Part shown: positions 28,101 through 36,329 of the stretch, piece after piece
Layout of the letters: each line of letters begins with the position of its first letter
Position numbering within the stretch: the stretch's first letter is position 1
From: Nocardiopsis eucommiae
GTDB lineage: Bacteria; Actinomycetota; Actinomycetes; Streptosporangiales; Streptosporangiaceae
Reading direction: 5' to 3'
Assembly: GCA_018388625.1 (NCBI GenBank)
Contig: CP074402.1
Span: forward strand, 682,001 to 746,000
Length of the DNA: 64,000 bases
Position numbers and translations under genes: made by a program
Notes under the pieces: generated by a model
The model's input: the letters and a program-made list of their open reading frames with translations, nothing else
Databases searched by the model: none
What the model was told of the DNA's origin: nothing

Positions 28101-29489
28101 GCCGGAGCTGCGCTGGGCGTCGAAGGCCGGGTTGCGGCTCTCGCGCTCGTCGTGCGGGCTGAACCCGTCCGAACCGAAGGCGCTGGTGTCGTCGCCGGTG
28201 GAGAGCAGGAGGTTGCCGTCGGGGTCGAAGTCGATGTCGCCGCCGACGTGGCAGCACATGCCCCGGGTGGCCTCGACCTCCAGGATCACCTGCTCGCTCT
28301 CCAGGTCCAGCGAGGGTTCGTCACCGTCCACGAACTGGAAGCGCGAGAGGTTGTTGTGCGCCTCGAAGGGCTCGAAGTCCTCCGCGGAGCCGTTCTCCGG
28401 TGCGGCGCCCGAGGGGACGCCGTCGATCACGGGCGCGTAGTAGAGGTACACCCACCCGTTCTCCTCGAAGTCCGGGTCGAGCGCGATGCCCTGGAGCCCG
28501 TCCTCGTCGTGGTCGTAGACCGGGACGTCCGCGAGCGCGTTGGTGCTGTAGGTCTCGGGGGACCACATGGACACCTGGCCGTTGCGGGAGGTGTGCATGA
28601 TCCGGCCGTCGGGGAGCACGGCCATGCCCATCGGCTCGCCGACGTTCTCCTCGCCCTGGGCGAGCGTGACCTTCTCGAAGTTGTCCCACTGGGTGGCGCC
28701 GCAGTCGCCCTCGACCTGTCCGGCGGCCCACTGGAGTCCTCCGAGCAGGTGGGCGGTGAACTCCGGCTCCGAGTACGACTCGACGGTGTGGCCGCCGCCG
28801 GTGTACCAGGACCTGCCGCCGTCGTACACCTGGCACCAGGCGATCGGGTGGTCGAAGCCCATCTGCCCGGCCGGGTCGACGACGTCCTCGTAGGAGGCCT
28901 CGTTCAGGCCCGCCAGGACGTGGACGTCGCCGCGCGGGCTGACGTCGTAGTCGTACCACTCGTCGTGCCGGTCCCAGCTCGCCGGAAGCATGGACGTGGA
29001 GGGGTGGGCGCGGTCGTTGACCATCACCTCGGCGTCCTGGGTGCCGGGCGGGTGGCTGGCGAAGTAGGCGCCGACCAGGTCGCCGTACCACTCCCAGTCG
29101 TAGTGGGTGTCGGAGGCGGAGTGGACGCCGACGTAGCCGCCGCCGGCCTGGACGTACTCCTCGAACGCGGCCTGCTGGCCCTCGTCCAGGACGTCACCTG
29201 TGGTGGAGAGCCAGATGACCGCGTCGAAGCGGGCCAGGTCCTCCGGGTTGAAGATGTCGGCGTCCTCGGAGTGCTCGGTCTCGAAGCCGTGCTCCTCGGC
29301 CAGCGCCTCGTAGAGGGCGACGCCGTACGGGATGGAGTCGTGTCGGAAGCCGGTGGTCTTGGAGAAGATGAGCGCGGTGAACGGCTCCTCCTCCACGGCG
29401 TCGGCCTGGGCCGGGACCGACGTCAGCCCGAGGGCCAACGCGATGCTCGCCGTCAGCGCGCCCAGCGTTCGTAGGGGTCTCTTGATCAC
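25149..29489 (-). CDS. Secreted multidomain ThuA / sugar-dehydrogenase / PKD / CBM / 3-keto-disaccharide-hydrolase-like protein (three frameshifts)
   Basis: The repaired length is about 1447 residues. In order it has a Sec signal peptide (1-~29, ending VPAQADA), a ThuA domain (about 35-255, FSKTTGFRHDSI, GGGYVGVHSASDTHYDW), and a PQQ/glucose-sorbosone-dehydrogenase-like beta-propeller (about 265-725, with CCHVGGDIDFDPDGNLL and GLRNPFRFSVD). Then come a PKD domain (about 731-812, WNFGDGTT), a CBM6-like domain (about 900-1056), an Ig-like domain (about 1066-1157), a DUF1080 3-keto-disaccharide-hydrolase domain (about 1168-1350, LWDGESLDGWNMAGPG, DNSGVFVGF) and a helical tail. Missing single bases near 27887, 27013 and 26223 break the frame. 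GTG 29489 is chosen for the signal peptide. Probably degrades an oxidised (3-keto) glycan outside the cell. Confidence 0.85.
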
Positions 29490-29852
29490 GGGAAACCTCA
29501 CCTGGGGGTGGGGGGTCGATGAGTCCGTGCGGCGTGCCGGCGCCGACGGCAGGGACGGTGGGCCGCGTACGGCGAACCGTCGGGGAGTACCTGCTATCGC
29601 GTTCGGAAGCGGGGGTGGCCGCCTCATCGGTGTGATCAGTCCACGGCGGCTCCTTTCGTCGGGGGCAGGGAGGAACCTGGGCGAGACGACTCGCTGGCAT
29701 TGTGCTTGGTGGCGGTCGCGTTGACCAGGGGCCCTGGGTGACCTGTTGAGGCCCCTGGGTTCACGGTCCGTAACCGGTCCAGGTCGTCGCGGTCGAGGGT
29801 GTCTCGGCCATTCGTACAAACCTGGGCGGATCGGATCTCTGGCGCGCGCACC
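29490..29852. other. Non-coding gap upstream of the ThuA gene
   Basis: About 360 bases lie between the ThuA-gene start and the Gfo/Idh stop, both on the minus strand. It should hold the ThuA-gene promoter. No credible gene, repeat or clear hairpin was seen. Confidence 0.5.
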
Positions 29853-30995
29853 CTAGGGGTCCGTTCGGGGCAGGTCGACCCAGCGGCGCTCGCGGGCCGA
29901 TTCCAGCACGGCCTCCGCGAGCACGGCGGCCCGCAGGCCGTCCGCGAAGACGGGGAGGCCCTCGGGTTCCCCGCCCGCCACGGCGGCTCCGGTGTCCGCT
30001 ACCAGGGCGTTGAAGCAGTCCTGGTAGCCCTGCGGATGGCCGACCGGGAGGGTGACCATGCGGGCGGCGTCCGGACCGAGGCCGGGGTCGTCGCGGGAGA
30101 TGATCGTCGTGTGGTCGCGCCCGCCCGCCCAGAGGGTCTCGGGGCGTTCCTGGTCGAAGCGGAGCGAGCCCTCGGTGCCGGAGACCTCCAGCACCAGCTG
30201 GTTCTTGCGGCCGGGGAGACCTGGCTGATCACGGCGGTCCCCACGGCCCCGCCCTCGGTGGAGAACTGGAGGGCGACGAGGTCCTCCGTGGTGACCGCGC
30301 GGCCCGCCTCGCCCCGGTGCTCGTTGAACCGTGAGGTCTGGGCGCTCACCGCGTTGATCCGGTCGCCGGTGACGAACTCCAGCATGTCGCACCAGTGCGA
30401 GCCGATGTCTCCGAAGGCCCGCGTGGGACCGCCGATCTTCGGATCGACGCGCCAGTTGTCCTCCTCGGGGTGGAGGAGCCAGTCCTGGAGGTAGCCGCCG
30501 TGGGCGAGGCCGATCCGGCCGACGGCGCCCGAGGCGACCCGGGCGCGGGCCTCGCGGGCCATGGGGTGGAAGCGGTAGACGAAGGGGACCACGGCGACAC
30601 GGTCGGCCTCGTGCGCGGCGCGGGTGAGACCACGGGCCGTCTCGGCGTCGGTGGCCAGGGGCTTCTCGCAGACCACGTGCTTGCCCGCCGCGAGGGCGGC
30701 CAGGCTCAGGGGTGCGTGCAGATGGTTGGGGGTGCACACGTGCACCACGTCGACGTCGGGTCGGTGGATCAGTTCGAGGGGGTCGGCGTGGGCTGAGGCG
30801 AGGCCGTGGGCGGCGCGGAACTCCTCGGCCCTGGCGGGGAGGACCCGGACACGCCGACGACCTCGCCGCCGGAGGCGCGGACGGCGTGGGTGTGGACCCG
30901 GCCCATGAAGCCGGTGCCGATCACCGCGGCGCGGTAGGCCGAGGGGCGGAGTGTCCCGGCGAACCACCCAGACCTGTGACCTGTTTCACTGACAT
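29853..30995 (-). CDS. Gfo/Idh/MocA family NAD(P)-dependent oxidoreductase (three frameshifts)
   Basis: This family oxidises or reduces sugars and cyclitols; ThuB, the trehalose 3-dehydrogenase, belongs to it. The repaired product is about 381 residues. It has a Rossmann motif AVIGTGFMGRVHTHA, VHVCTPNHLHAPLS, the catalytic CEKPLA, and YRFHPMAREARA. The substrate-domain His region DIGSHWCDMLEFV follows. Single missing bases near 30956, 30845 and 30214 split it. ATG 30995 is reached by the first repair. Its partner ThuA-type gene lies downstream, and a divergent ROK repressor upstream probably controls both. Confidence 0.83.
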
Positions 30996-31014
30996 GACCG
31001 AGACGTTACGTCCG

Positions 31015-31040
31015 ACTTATGTCGAAGGTCAAGCATAAGT
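31015..31040. promoter_or_regulatory. Palindromic operator candidate between Gfo/Idh and ROK genes
   Basis: ACTTATG (31015-31021) and CATAAGT (31034-31040) form perfect 7-bp arms separated by 12 bases, within the 109-bp divergent intergenic region. The A/T-rich arms stand out from the background. It is the natural binding site for the ROK repressor, by position only. Confidence 0.5.
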
Positions 31041-31104
31041 TGCCGGATGTGGACAAAATAGATGGATGACGGCCACTCAATAGATCCTGTGCTTCACTGG
31101 TCCC

Positions 31105-32313
31105 ATGACGGAAGACGCGCTGACAGCCTCACTGCGATCCCCGGCCGCCGCGGCCGTGCCGGGTGCCGGGACCCTTCTCCGGCTGCTGCGCGACGGGCGC
31201 CCACGCACCCGCTCCGAACTGGCCTCCGTCACCGGTCTGGCCCGCTCCACCGTCACCCAGCGCGTGGACGCGCTCCTGGCCAGCGGGCTCATCGGCCCGG
31301 CCGGTGAGGCCGTCTCCACCGGCGGGCGCCCGCCCACGACCTTCTCGTTCCGCCCGGACGCGCGCGTGGTGCTCGCCGCCGACCTGGGCGCCACCCACGC
31401 CCGGCTCGCCCTCACCGACATGTCGGGGACGGTGCTCGCGGAGGACCGGGCCGACATCGACATCGCGTTGGGCCCCGAACACGTCCTGGACTGGGTGGTG
31501 GACCACGGCCTCGCCCTGCTCGCCTCGGCCGGTCGCGGGACCGGGGACCTGCTCGGCGTCGGCGTGGGCCTGCCCGGACCCGTCCAGCACTCCACCGGGC
31601 GCGCGGTCAACCCGCCGATCATGCCCGGCTGGGACGGCTTCGACGTGTCCGGCCACGTGCGCGGCCGCATCGACCGGCCCGTGCTGGTGGACAACGACGT
31701 CAACATCATGGCCGTCGGCGAACACCACGTCGCCTGGCCCACCGCGAGCCACCTGCTCTTCGTGAAGGTCGCCACGGGCATCGGCTGCGGGATCGTCAGC
31801 GAGGGCAGCGTCTACCGGGGCGCCCAGGGGGCCGCGGGGGACATGGGGCACATCCACGTGCCCAGCGGAGCCGACCGGCCCTGCCGCTGCGGCAACACCG
31901 GCTGCCTGGAGGCGGTGGCCAGCGGACACGCGCTCGCGGAGGCCCTCACCGCCGAGGGGGTCCCCGCCTCGGGCGCCCGCGACGTGGTGGAGCTGTCCCG
32001 CAACGGGTCGGTCCCGGCGCTGCGCGCCCTGCGTCAGGCGGGACGCGACGTCGGTGAGGTCCTGGCCGCCTCGGTGAACATGTTCAACCCGTCGGTGATC
32101 GTCGTCGGGGGTGCGCTGGCCATGGCCGGGGACCACCTGCTCGCCGGGGTCCGGGAGGTCATCTACCAGCGCTCGCTGCCGCTGGCCACGGAGAACCTGA
32201 GCATCGCCTCGTCCAAGGCGGGCGAGAGCGCGGGCGTGATCGGCGCGGCCGTCATGGTCATCGAGCACTGCCTGAGCCCCGAGCACGCCGAGTCCCTCGT
32301 CATGGGCGCCTGA
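31105..32313 (+). CDS. ROK-family transcriptional repressor
   Basis: ROK repressors join a MarR-like winged helix to a sugar-kinase-like domain that binds a sugar effector. The 402-residue protein has the HTH at about 20-75 (RTRSELASVTGLARSTVTQRV), the ATP-motif-like VVLAADLGATHARLALTD and GVGVGLPGPV. DNDVNIMAVGEH follows, then the zinc motif GHIHVPSGADRPCRCGNTGCLEAVAS with three Cys and a His. It is divergent from the Gfo/Idh oxidoreductase, hence a likely local sugar-responsive regulator. The kinase residues are not obviously lost, but regulatory ROK proteins seldom phosphorylate. Confidence 0.9.
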   Translation: MTEDALTASLRSPAAAAVPGAGTLLRLLRDGRPRTRSELASVTGLARSTVTQRVDALLASGLIGPAGEAVSTGGRPPTTFSFRPDARVVLAADLGATHARLALTDMSGTVLAEDRADIDIALGPEHVLDWVVDHGLALLASAGRGTGDLLGVGVGLPGPVQHSTGRAVNPPIMPGWDGFDVSGHVRGRIDRPVLVDNDVNIMAVGEHHVAWPTASHLLFVKVATGIGCGIVSEGSVYRGAQGAAGDMGHIHVPSGADRPCRCGNTGCLEAVASGHALAEALTAEGVPASGARDVVELSRNGSVPALRALRQAGRDVGEVLAASVNMFNPSVIVVGGALAMAGDHLLAGVREVIYQRSLPLATENLSIASSKAGESAGVIGAAVMVIEHCLSPEHAESLVMGA

Positions 32314-32321
32314 CCGGAGCG

Positions 32322-32339
32322 GGGCCCGTGGTCGGGCCC
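32322..32339. terminator. Short hairpin after the ROK gene
   Basis: A 7-bp GC stem (32322-32328 with 32333-32339) with a 4-base loop lies between the convergent ROK gene and the HWWWRAP gene. Confidence 0.45.
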
Positions 32340-32355
32340 ACGCCTCGGCGGTGGA

Positions 32356-32871
32356 TCAGGAACGGGCGAACGGGGCCCGCCACCACCAGTGCCCCTCGGG
32401 CACACCGGCCGGGACCGCCGAGGGGACGGCGTCCTCGGCCTGGGGCAGCCCCTCCCTCAGCTCCTCGTCGACGTCGTCGATGTCCTCCGGCTTGACCACG
32501 GCGAAGGCCACCGCGCCCAGGAAGCCCTCGAACAGGTTCTCCAGCATCGACCGGTACAGGCAGGCCGCGTACCACTCGGGGCCGGAAGCCAGCTGCCCGG
32601 CTCGGGACAGCGTCCTACGGATCTCCCCGCCGCGTACCCCGGCACGCTCCGCGACCGAGAGGCGCTGCTCCTGCGTGCCGACCAGGTCGGCCGAACCGAT
32701 GCGGGCTCCCCACAGCAACAGCAACGACTGCTCCAAGGGGACCTCCGGGTCGGCGAGGTCGACCCGGGCCCGCTCCAGTAGTTCCCCGGGGCTGCCGGTG
32801 AAGGCGTGCACGGGACGCTGCGGGGGAGAGGGCCAGCCGTGCTCGGCCAGGTAGGCCGTGCCGTCGCCCAT
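32356..32871 (-). CDS. Unknown protein ending in the HWWWRAP motif
   Basis: The 171-residue mainly helical protein has no domain I recognise. Its last residues, VPEGHWWWRAPFARS, match the C-terminal region of the two paralogues at 33253 and 34745, though the rest of the protein does not. ATG 32871 has GGTGGAG just before it; GTG 32880 is an alternative. It is the last gene of a minus-strand operon that begins at 35332, 41 bp after the preceding small gene. Confidence 0.65.
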   Translation of the reverse strand: MGDGTAYLAEHGWPSPPQRPVHAFTGSPGELLERARVDLADPEVPLEQSLLLLWGARIGSADLVGTQEQRLSVAERAGVRGGEIRRTLSRAGQLASGPEWYAACLYRSMLENLFEGFLGAVAFAVVKPEDIDDVDEELREGLPQAEDAVPSAVPAGVPEGHWWWRAPFARS

Positions 32872-32912
32872 GATCTCCACCTGGGTCGCGAGTGTGACCG
32901 TGGCCAGAGGAG

Positions 32913-33253
32913 TCAGGGGGCGACCCGCTCGAAGAGCAGGCTCAACACACCCTCGTCGACGCCTCCGGACCTGGCCCGCCCTGTGCGTACGGACTCCGAG
33001 GCGGAGGCGTGGTACGAGGGGATCGGGTTCCCGCGCTCCGCCGGGGGAGTTCGTCGAGGCGGCGCATGACGTGCACCGCCGCGTTGATCGGAGAGTCGAA
33101 TCCGATCCGGTCGGCGGACTCGCGCAGGGCCTTCACCACGGCCTTGGACCCGGCGCTCAGGTCGACGCGGACGCCGCCCCGCCCCAGGGCGTTCACCTCA
33201 GTGATGTCCCGCTGGAGGCGGCTCTCCACCGGGGAGCGGTTGCTGTCGGTCAT
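32913..33253 (-). CDS. Small unknown protein in the HWWWRxP operon (one frameshift)
   Basis: The repaired product is 113 residues, charged and helical: MTDSNRSPVESRLQR, then GGVRVDLSAGSKAVVKALRE. After one added C near 33045, it ends SLLFERVAP with a stop at 32913. Without the repair the frame ends at 32942 in a Pro/Arg-rich tail. Its ATG overlaps the stop of the preceding gene by one base (TGATG), so it is co-translated with it. No known family. Confidence 0.6.
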
Positions 33254-33804
33254 CAGGAGTCCCAGTCGTCGTCGTAGTAGTCGTTGATCTTGGCGTTGAT
33301 TTCGTCCTCGGTCCAGTCGTCGCGGGTGGGAACGCGCCACCACCAGTGCGACTCCGGCACCCACCAGGGGATGTCCTTGGACGGGATCGGCACGATGTCA
33401 TCGGCCTTGCGGACGAAGATCGTGTCGACCGTCTCCAGTGCGTCGGAGTCGGCCGGATGCACGAGATCGGCGAAGGGGACGAAGTCATCGATGATGATCT
33501 GGATCTTCGACCGGTAGTAGCACGCGTTCGGGAATCCCTCTCCCGAGATGCGCAGGGCGTAGGTCTGGCACATGCCGTAGTAGGCCGAGAATCCGTGGCG
33601 GTTCCCGTCCTTCCTGAGGAGCCGGGCGGCCTCCTTCACGAAGTCCGGAGACCACGCACGGTCGTGGCGCTGGTTGTCCACCCACAGGGACGCGACGTCG
33701 TCCACGACCCCTGGGAAGTTCAGCGTGGAGTTCGGGGGAACGTCGTCCGCGTTCTCGCGGAGGAGTTCGAGCACCTCCTGCTCCTCGGGTCCAGCCCGCT
33801 TCAT
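33253..33804 (-). CDS. Immunity-like paralogue with WVPESHWWWRVPTR motif
   Basis: The 183-residue acidic protein is clearly paralogous to the product at 34745. Shared blocks are AWSPDFV(K/E)EAARLLRK, RHGF(S/T)AY, ACYYRSKIQI, FVPFADxxHPADS and IPWWVPESHWWWRVPTR. Its ATG overlaps the stop of the toxin-like gene as ATGA, the coupling expected of an immunity gene. No signal peptide or membrane segment. The immunity role is inferred from position and size, not from a recognised domain. Confidence 0.72.
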   Translation of the reverse strand: MKRAGPEEQEVLELLRENADDVPPNSTLNFPGVVDDVASLWVDNQRHDRAWSPDFVKEAARLLRKDGNRHGFSAYYGMCQTYALRISGEGFPNACYYRSKIQIIIDDFVPFADLVHPADSDALETVDTIFVRKADDIVPIPSKDIPWWVPESHWWWRVPTRDDWTEDEINAKINDYYDDDWDS

Positions 33805-34727
33805 GGTCCCTCTGGTTCTGACTTGCTGTGCATGGTGAGTGCCCTGGTGTCTCCTGACTTCTTGACGAAGAGGGCGGAGAAGATCTTGTTGTGCTGGGGA
33901 GTACCGTCCTTCGGTAGTTTTCCCTGGCCTGGCGGGAGATTCCTGGAGAAGGATACGTTAACGCTGTTTGCGCCTTTCTTGAAATTCGTGACTTTCCCCT
34001 CTCTGATGGTCTTCTCCAGGCCGTTGAGGTAGGCCTCGACCGGATGGAGGCCATCGCGTTCACTGGCTGGGAGTTCCATGTAGTGCTTGCGGGCGTGGTA
34101 GGCGGTGGAGGTGTCCGGGCCCATTCCTACGATTGCGGCCTGTTTTCGGAGTGAGGCGACGATCTCCTCTTTGCTCAGAGTGATGTCGACGGACGCTGAA
34201 TTTCCGGTCCGCAGTTCGTTCAACTTCTGGATGTCGGACTTGAGGGTCTGGCGAATGTCACCCTCTGAGCGAAGGATCTGGCTGGTTGCCTCCTTGAGTT
34301 GCTCCACGTTGGGAAGATGGAGATGTCTTTCTTCCACATCACTCAGAGTGGCATTGTAGAATGCCATGAAGTACTCGTACCTGTAGGCGCACTCTTTGAA
34401 GTCCGGTGCCTTTTCAAGAGAAAAGGACAATGCCTTCGCCATCGCTGGCTTCACGGCTTCAGCCTCTGGGCCGGTGGAGCCCATCTCTGGAAATTCATTA
34501 TTCATGACTGCCGAACACAGCCGTTGCCAGGGTCGCTTTTCTGGATTCGCGTTCCCTCTGGTTTGAGCGATTTCTTGTTCGCTCATTCCGGCCCAGGCGA
34601 GTGCTTCAAGCATATTCTTTGCGTTGATGGCCTGGGGGTCGATGCGGTGGTCGTCTTCTGGCCTGGGGGTGTGGGTTGCATGGGGTGTCTCCGATCGGGG
34701 GTGGATCGGGTAGGAGCGGCTTCTCAT
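33801..34727 (-). CDS. Candidate nuclease-toxin-like protein
   Basis: The 308-residue product has a polar N-terminus rich in Pro/His, a helical middle with coiled-coil tendency (about 110-190), and a basic C-terminal domain of about 100 residues. That domain contains H211-x-x-K214-H215 and conserved-looking SFSRN and HNKIFSALF segments. The HxxKH and basic beta-rich tail resemble EndoU/BECR-type nuclease toxins; this is inference. Codon use is visibly less GC-biased than neighbours (many AAT, TTT, GAA, AAG-rich stretches), a sign of transfer. The start is ATG 34727, 17 bp after the upstream paralogue's stop. The ribosome-binding site is weak. Confidence 0.68.
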   Translation of the reverse strand: MRSRSYPIHPRSETPHATHTPRPEDDHRIDPQAINAKNMLEALAWAGMSEQEIAQTRGNANPEKRPWQRLCSAVMNNEFPEMGSTGPEAEAVKPAMAKALSFSLEKAPDFKECAYRYEYFMAFYNATLSDVEERHLHLPNVEQLKEATSQILRSEGDIRQTLKSDIQKLNELRTGNSASVDITLSKEEIVASLRKQAAIVGMGPDTSTAYHARKHYMELPASERDGLHPVEAYLNGLEKTIREGKVTNFKKGANSVNVSFSRNLPPGQGKLPKDGTPQHNKIFSALFVKKSGDTRALTMHSKSEPEGP

Positions 34728-34744
34728 GGGGGTTTTATTATCTG

Positions 34745-35332
34745 TTAATTCTGGGAGGTTTCTCCGGGCATCTCTTCGTCTTCGTCGTAGAAGTCGCTGA
34801 GGGAGTAGTCGTGGATCTTCTCGTCGATTTCCTGTTGGCTCATGTCGAGGCGGGTGGGGGCGCGCCACCACCAGTGTGACTCCGGTACCCACCAGGGGAT
34901 TTCTTCCGGTGGGATGGGTGCGATGTCGTTGGCGTCCTTGATGTAGAGCTTGTCGACCTTCTCCAGTGCTCCGGAGTCGGCCGGGTGCATGAAGTCGGCG
35001 AAGGGTACGAATTCATCGGTGAGGATCTGGATCTTGCTGCGGAGGTAACAGGCGCTCACGAACCCGTCACCGCGTCTGCGCAGGGAGTACCTCCTGCATG
35101 CCCCGAAGTAGGCGGTGAATCCGTGGCGGTTGCCTTCCTTCCGGAGAAGCCGGGCGGCTTCCTCCACGAAGTCCGGTGACCATGCCCGGCCGCTGCGGTG
35201 GTGGTCCTCCCACAGGCGCATGAGGCTCTCGACGGCCTCCGGGAAGTTCCTGGCGCTGTCCGGGGGGACGGCGTCGGCGTTCTTCCTGAGGAGTTCGAGT
35301 GCCGCCTGTTCCTCGGGACTGAAGTCGACCAT
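34745..35332 (-). CDS. Immunity-like paralogue with WVPESHWWWRAPTR motif
   Basis: The 195-residue acidic protein (MVDFSPEEQAALELLRKNAD...) opens the operon. It shares most of its length with the product at 33253, including AWSPDFVEEAARLLRKEGN, GNRHGFTAYF, VPFADFMHPADSG and the Trp-rich WVPESHWWWRAPTR, then an acidic C-terminal helix. ATG 35332 is preferred to a longer upstream frame because similarity to the paralogue starts there. Paralogues on both sides of a toxin-like gene suggest duplication of immunity specificities (inference). Confidence 0.72.
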   Translation of the reverse strand: MVDFSPEEQAALELLRKNADAVPPDSARNFPEAVESLMRLWEDHHRSGRAWSPDFVEEAARLLRKEGNRHGFTAYFGACRRYSLRRRGDGFVSACYLRSKIQILTDEFVPFADFMHPADSGALEKVDKLYIKDANDIAPIPPEEIPWWVPESHWWWRAPTRLDMSQQEIDEKIHDYSLSDFYDEDEEMPGETSQN

Positions 35333-35556
35333 GGTCGTGGTGGCTCCGATACGTCGAAAATGGTCCGAAACGGGTACGCGTTCAATTCTGTCACGACGGC
35401 TTCGCGAAGTGCCGAGAGCTGAGCCGCGGGGAACGTCCCCTTCTCCGGAGAGGTCTTCCTCTTCCTGGTGCTCGCTGCTCCTGGCCCGCCGTGTTCGGCT
35501 GCTCGGTCTCGCACGGTGCGACGCGGGGTCGAGCTGCTTGGTTCGCGGCACGCGAA

Positions 35557-35587
35557 GGGGGCGGGGACCTCTCGGGTCCCCGCCCCC
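35557..35587. terminator. Terminator downstream of the DUF6069-like gene
   Basis: A perfect 13-bp stem (35557-35569 with 35575-35587) with a 5-base loop lies 19 bases past the stop on the minus strand. It separates that gene from the toxin-like operon. Confidence 0.75.
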
Positions 35588-35606
35588 GGCGGTGTCACGT
35601 CCGCGG

Positions 35607-36239
35607 TCAGTCGTCGCGGGTGCCGTGACGGGCACGGTCCTCCTCCGCGCGCTGGGCCTCGGCGCGGCCCCGGGCCGCGTCGTACTCGGCGTCCTCCTCC
35701 ATCGCGCGGTAGCGCGTGGGGTCGTACTCCCGCTGGTCGACGTCGGGCAGGACGCCCTCGTGGCGCAGCGCCGGGCCCGCCTCGCGTCTGGCCTGCCGGG
35801 GGACCCGGCTGACGACCGCGGTCCGGCCGACGCCGCGCAGCAGCGAGGCGATGGCGATACCGCAGACCAGGTTGATCAGGCCCGTCGCGACCTGGCTGGA
35901 GATCTCGGCGCCCTGTGTGAAGGGCGTGACGGCCGCGATGGCCGTGGCCAGACCGACGATCCAGCCGAAGAACGAGAGCGCCCGGGGCGCGGACAGCAGC
36001 AGCAGGTGGAGCAGTGCGGTCGCGAGCAGCGCGACCAGCCCCGCCAGGAGCGCGTAACCGACCGTCCCGGCGTCACCCAGGTTCCCGGCCTCCTCCGGTG
36101 CCAGCACCGGGACGCCGAAGACCCCGCGAACCACCAGGGTTCCGGCGAAGATGACCAGAGCGGCGACCACCGCGGTGGCCAGACCGCCGGACCACAGCCG
36201 GGTCACGTTGACGGCTCGTTCACTTCCGATTTCGTTCAT
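35607..36239 (-). CDS. Four-helix membrane protein, DUF6069-like
   Basis: The 210-residue product has four hydrophobic helices (about 18-40, 58-80, 85-110 and 118-140). A charged cytoplasmic tail of about 65 residues with many Arg/Glu follows. The layout resembles actinobacterial DUF6069 proteins. Function unknown. GGGGAT lies upstream of ATG 36239. It is divergent from alr, with 90 bp between starts. Confidence 0.65.
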   Translation of the reverse strand: MNEIGSERAVNVTRLWSGGLATAVVAALVIFAGTLVVRGVFGVPVLAPEEAGNLGDAGTVGYALLAGLVALLATALLHLLLLSAPRALSFFGWIVGLATAIAAVTPFTQGAEISSQVATGLINLVCGIAIASLLRGVGRTAVVSRVPRQARREAGPALRHEGVLPDVDQREYDPTRYRAMEEDAEYDAARGRAEAQRAEEDRARHGTRDD

Positions 36240-36329
36240 ACCGATATCCCCAAAATAGGGCTCGAACTCGGTCGTAGGCCACATACCCGCAGCTCCGCAG
36301 CGGTAACCCACGCGTGGAACACTGTGGGT

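Noticed and set aside
25149..29489. Treating the ThuA region as four separate genes
   Set aside because: None of the internal frames has its own start and ribosome-binding site, and each break is mended by one C or G; domain order fits one secreted protein.
32356..35332. A mobile element or prophage around the toxin-like operon
   Set aside because: No integrase, transposase, tRNA end or flanking direct repeat was seen; only the composition shift suggests transfer.
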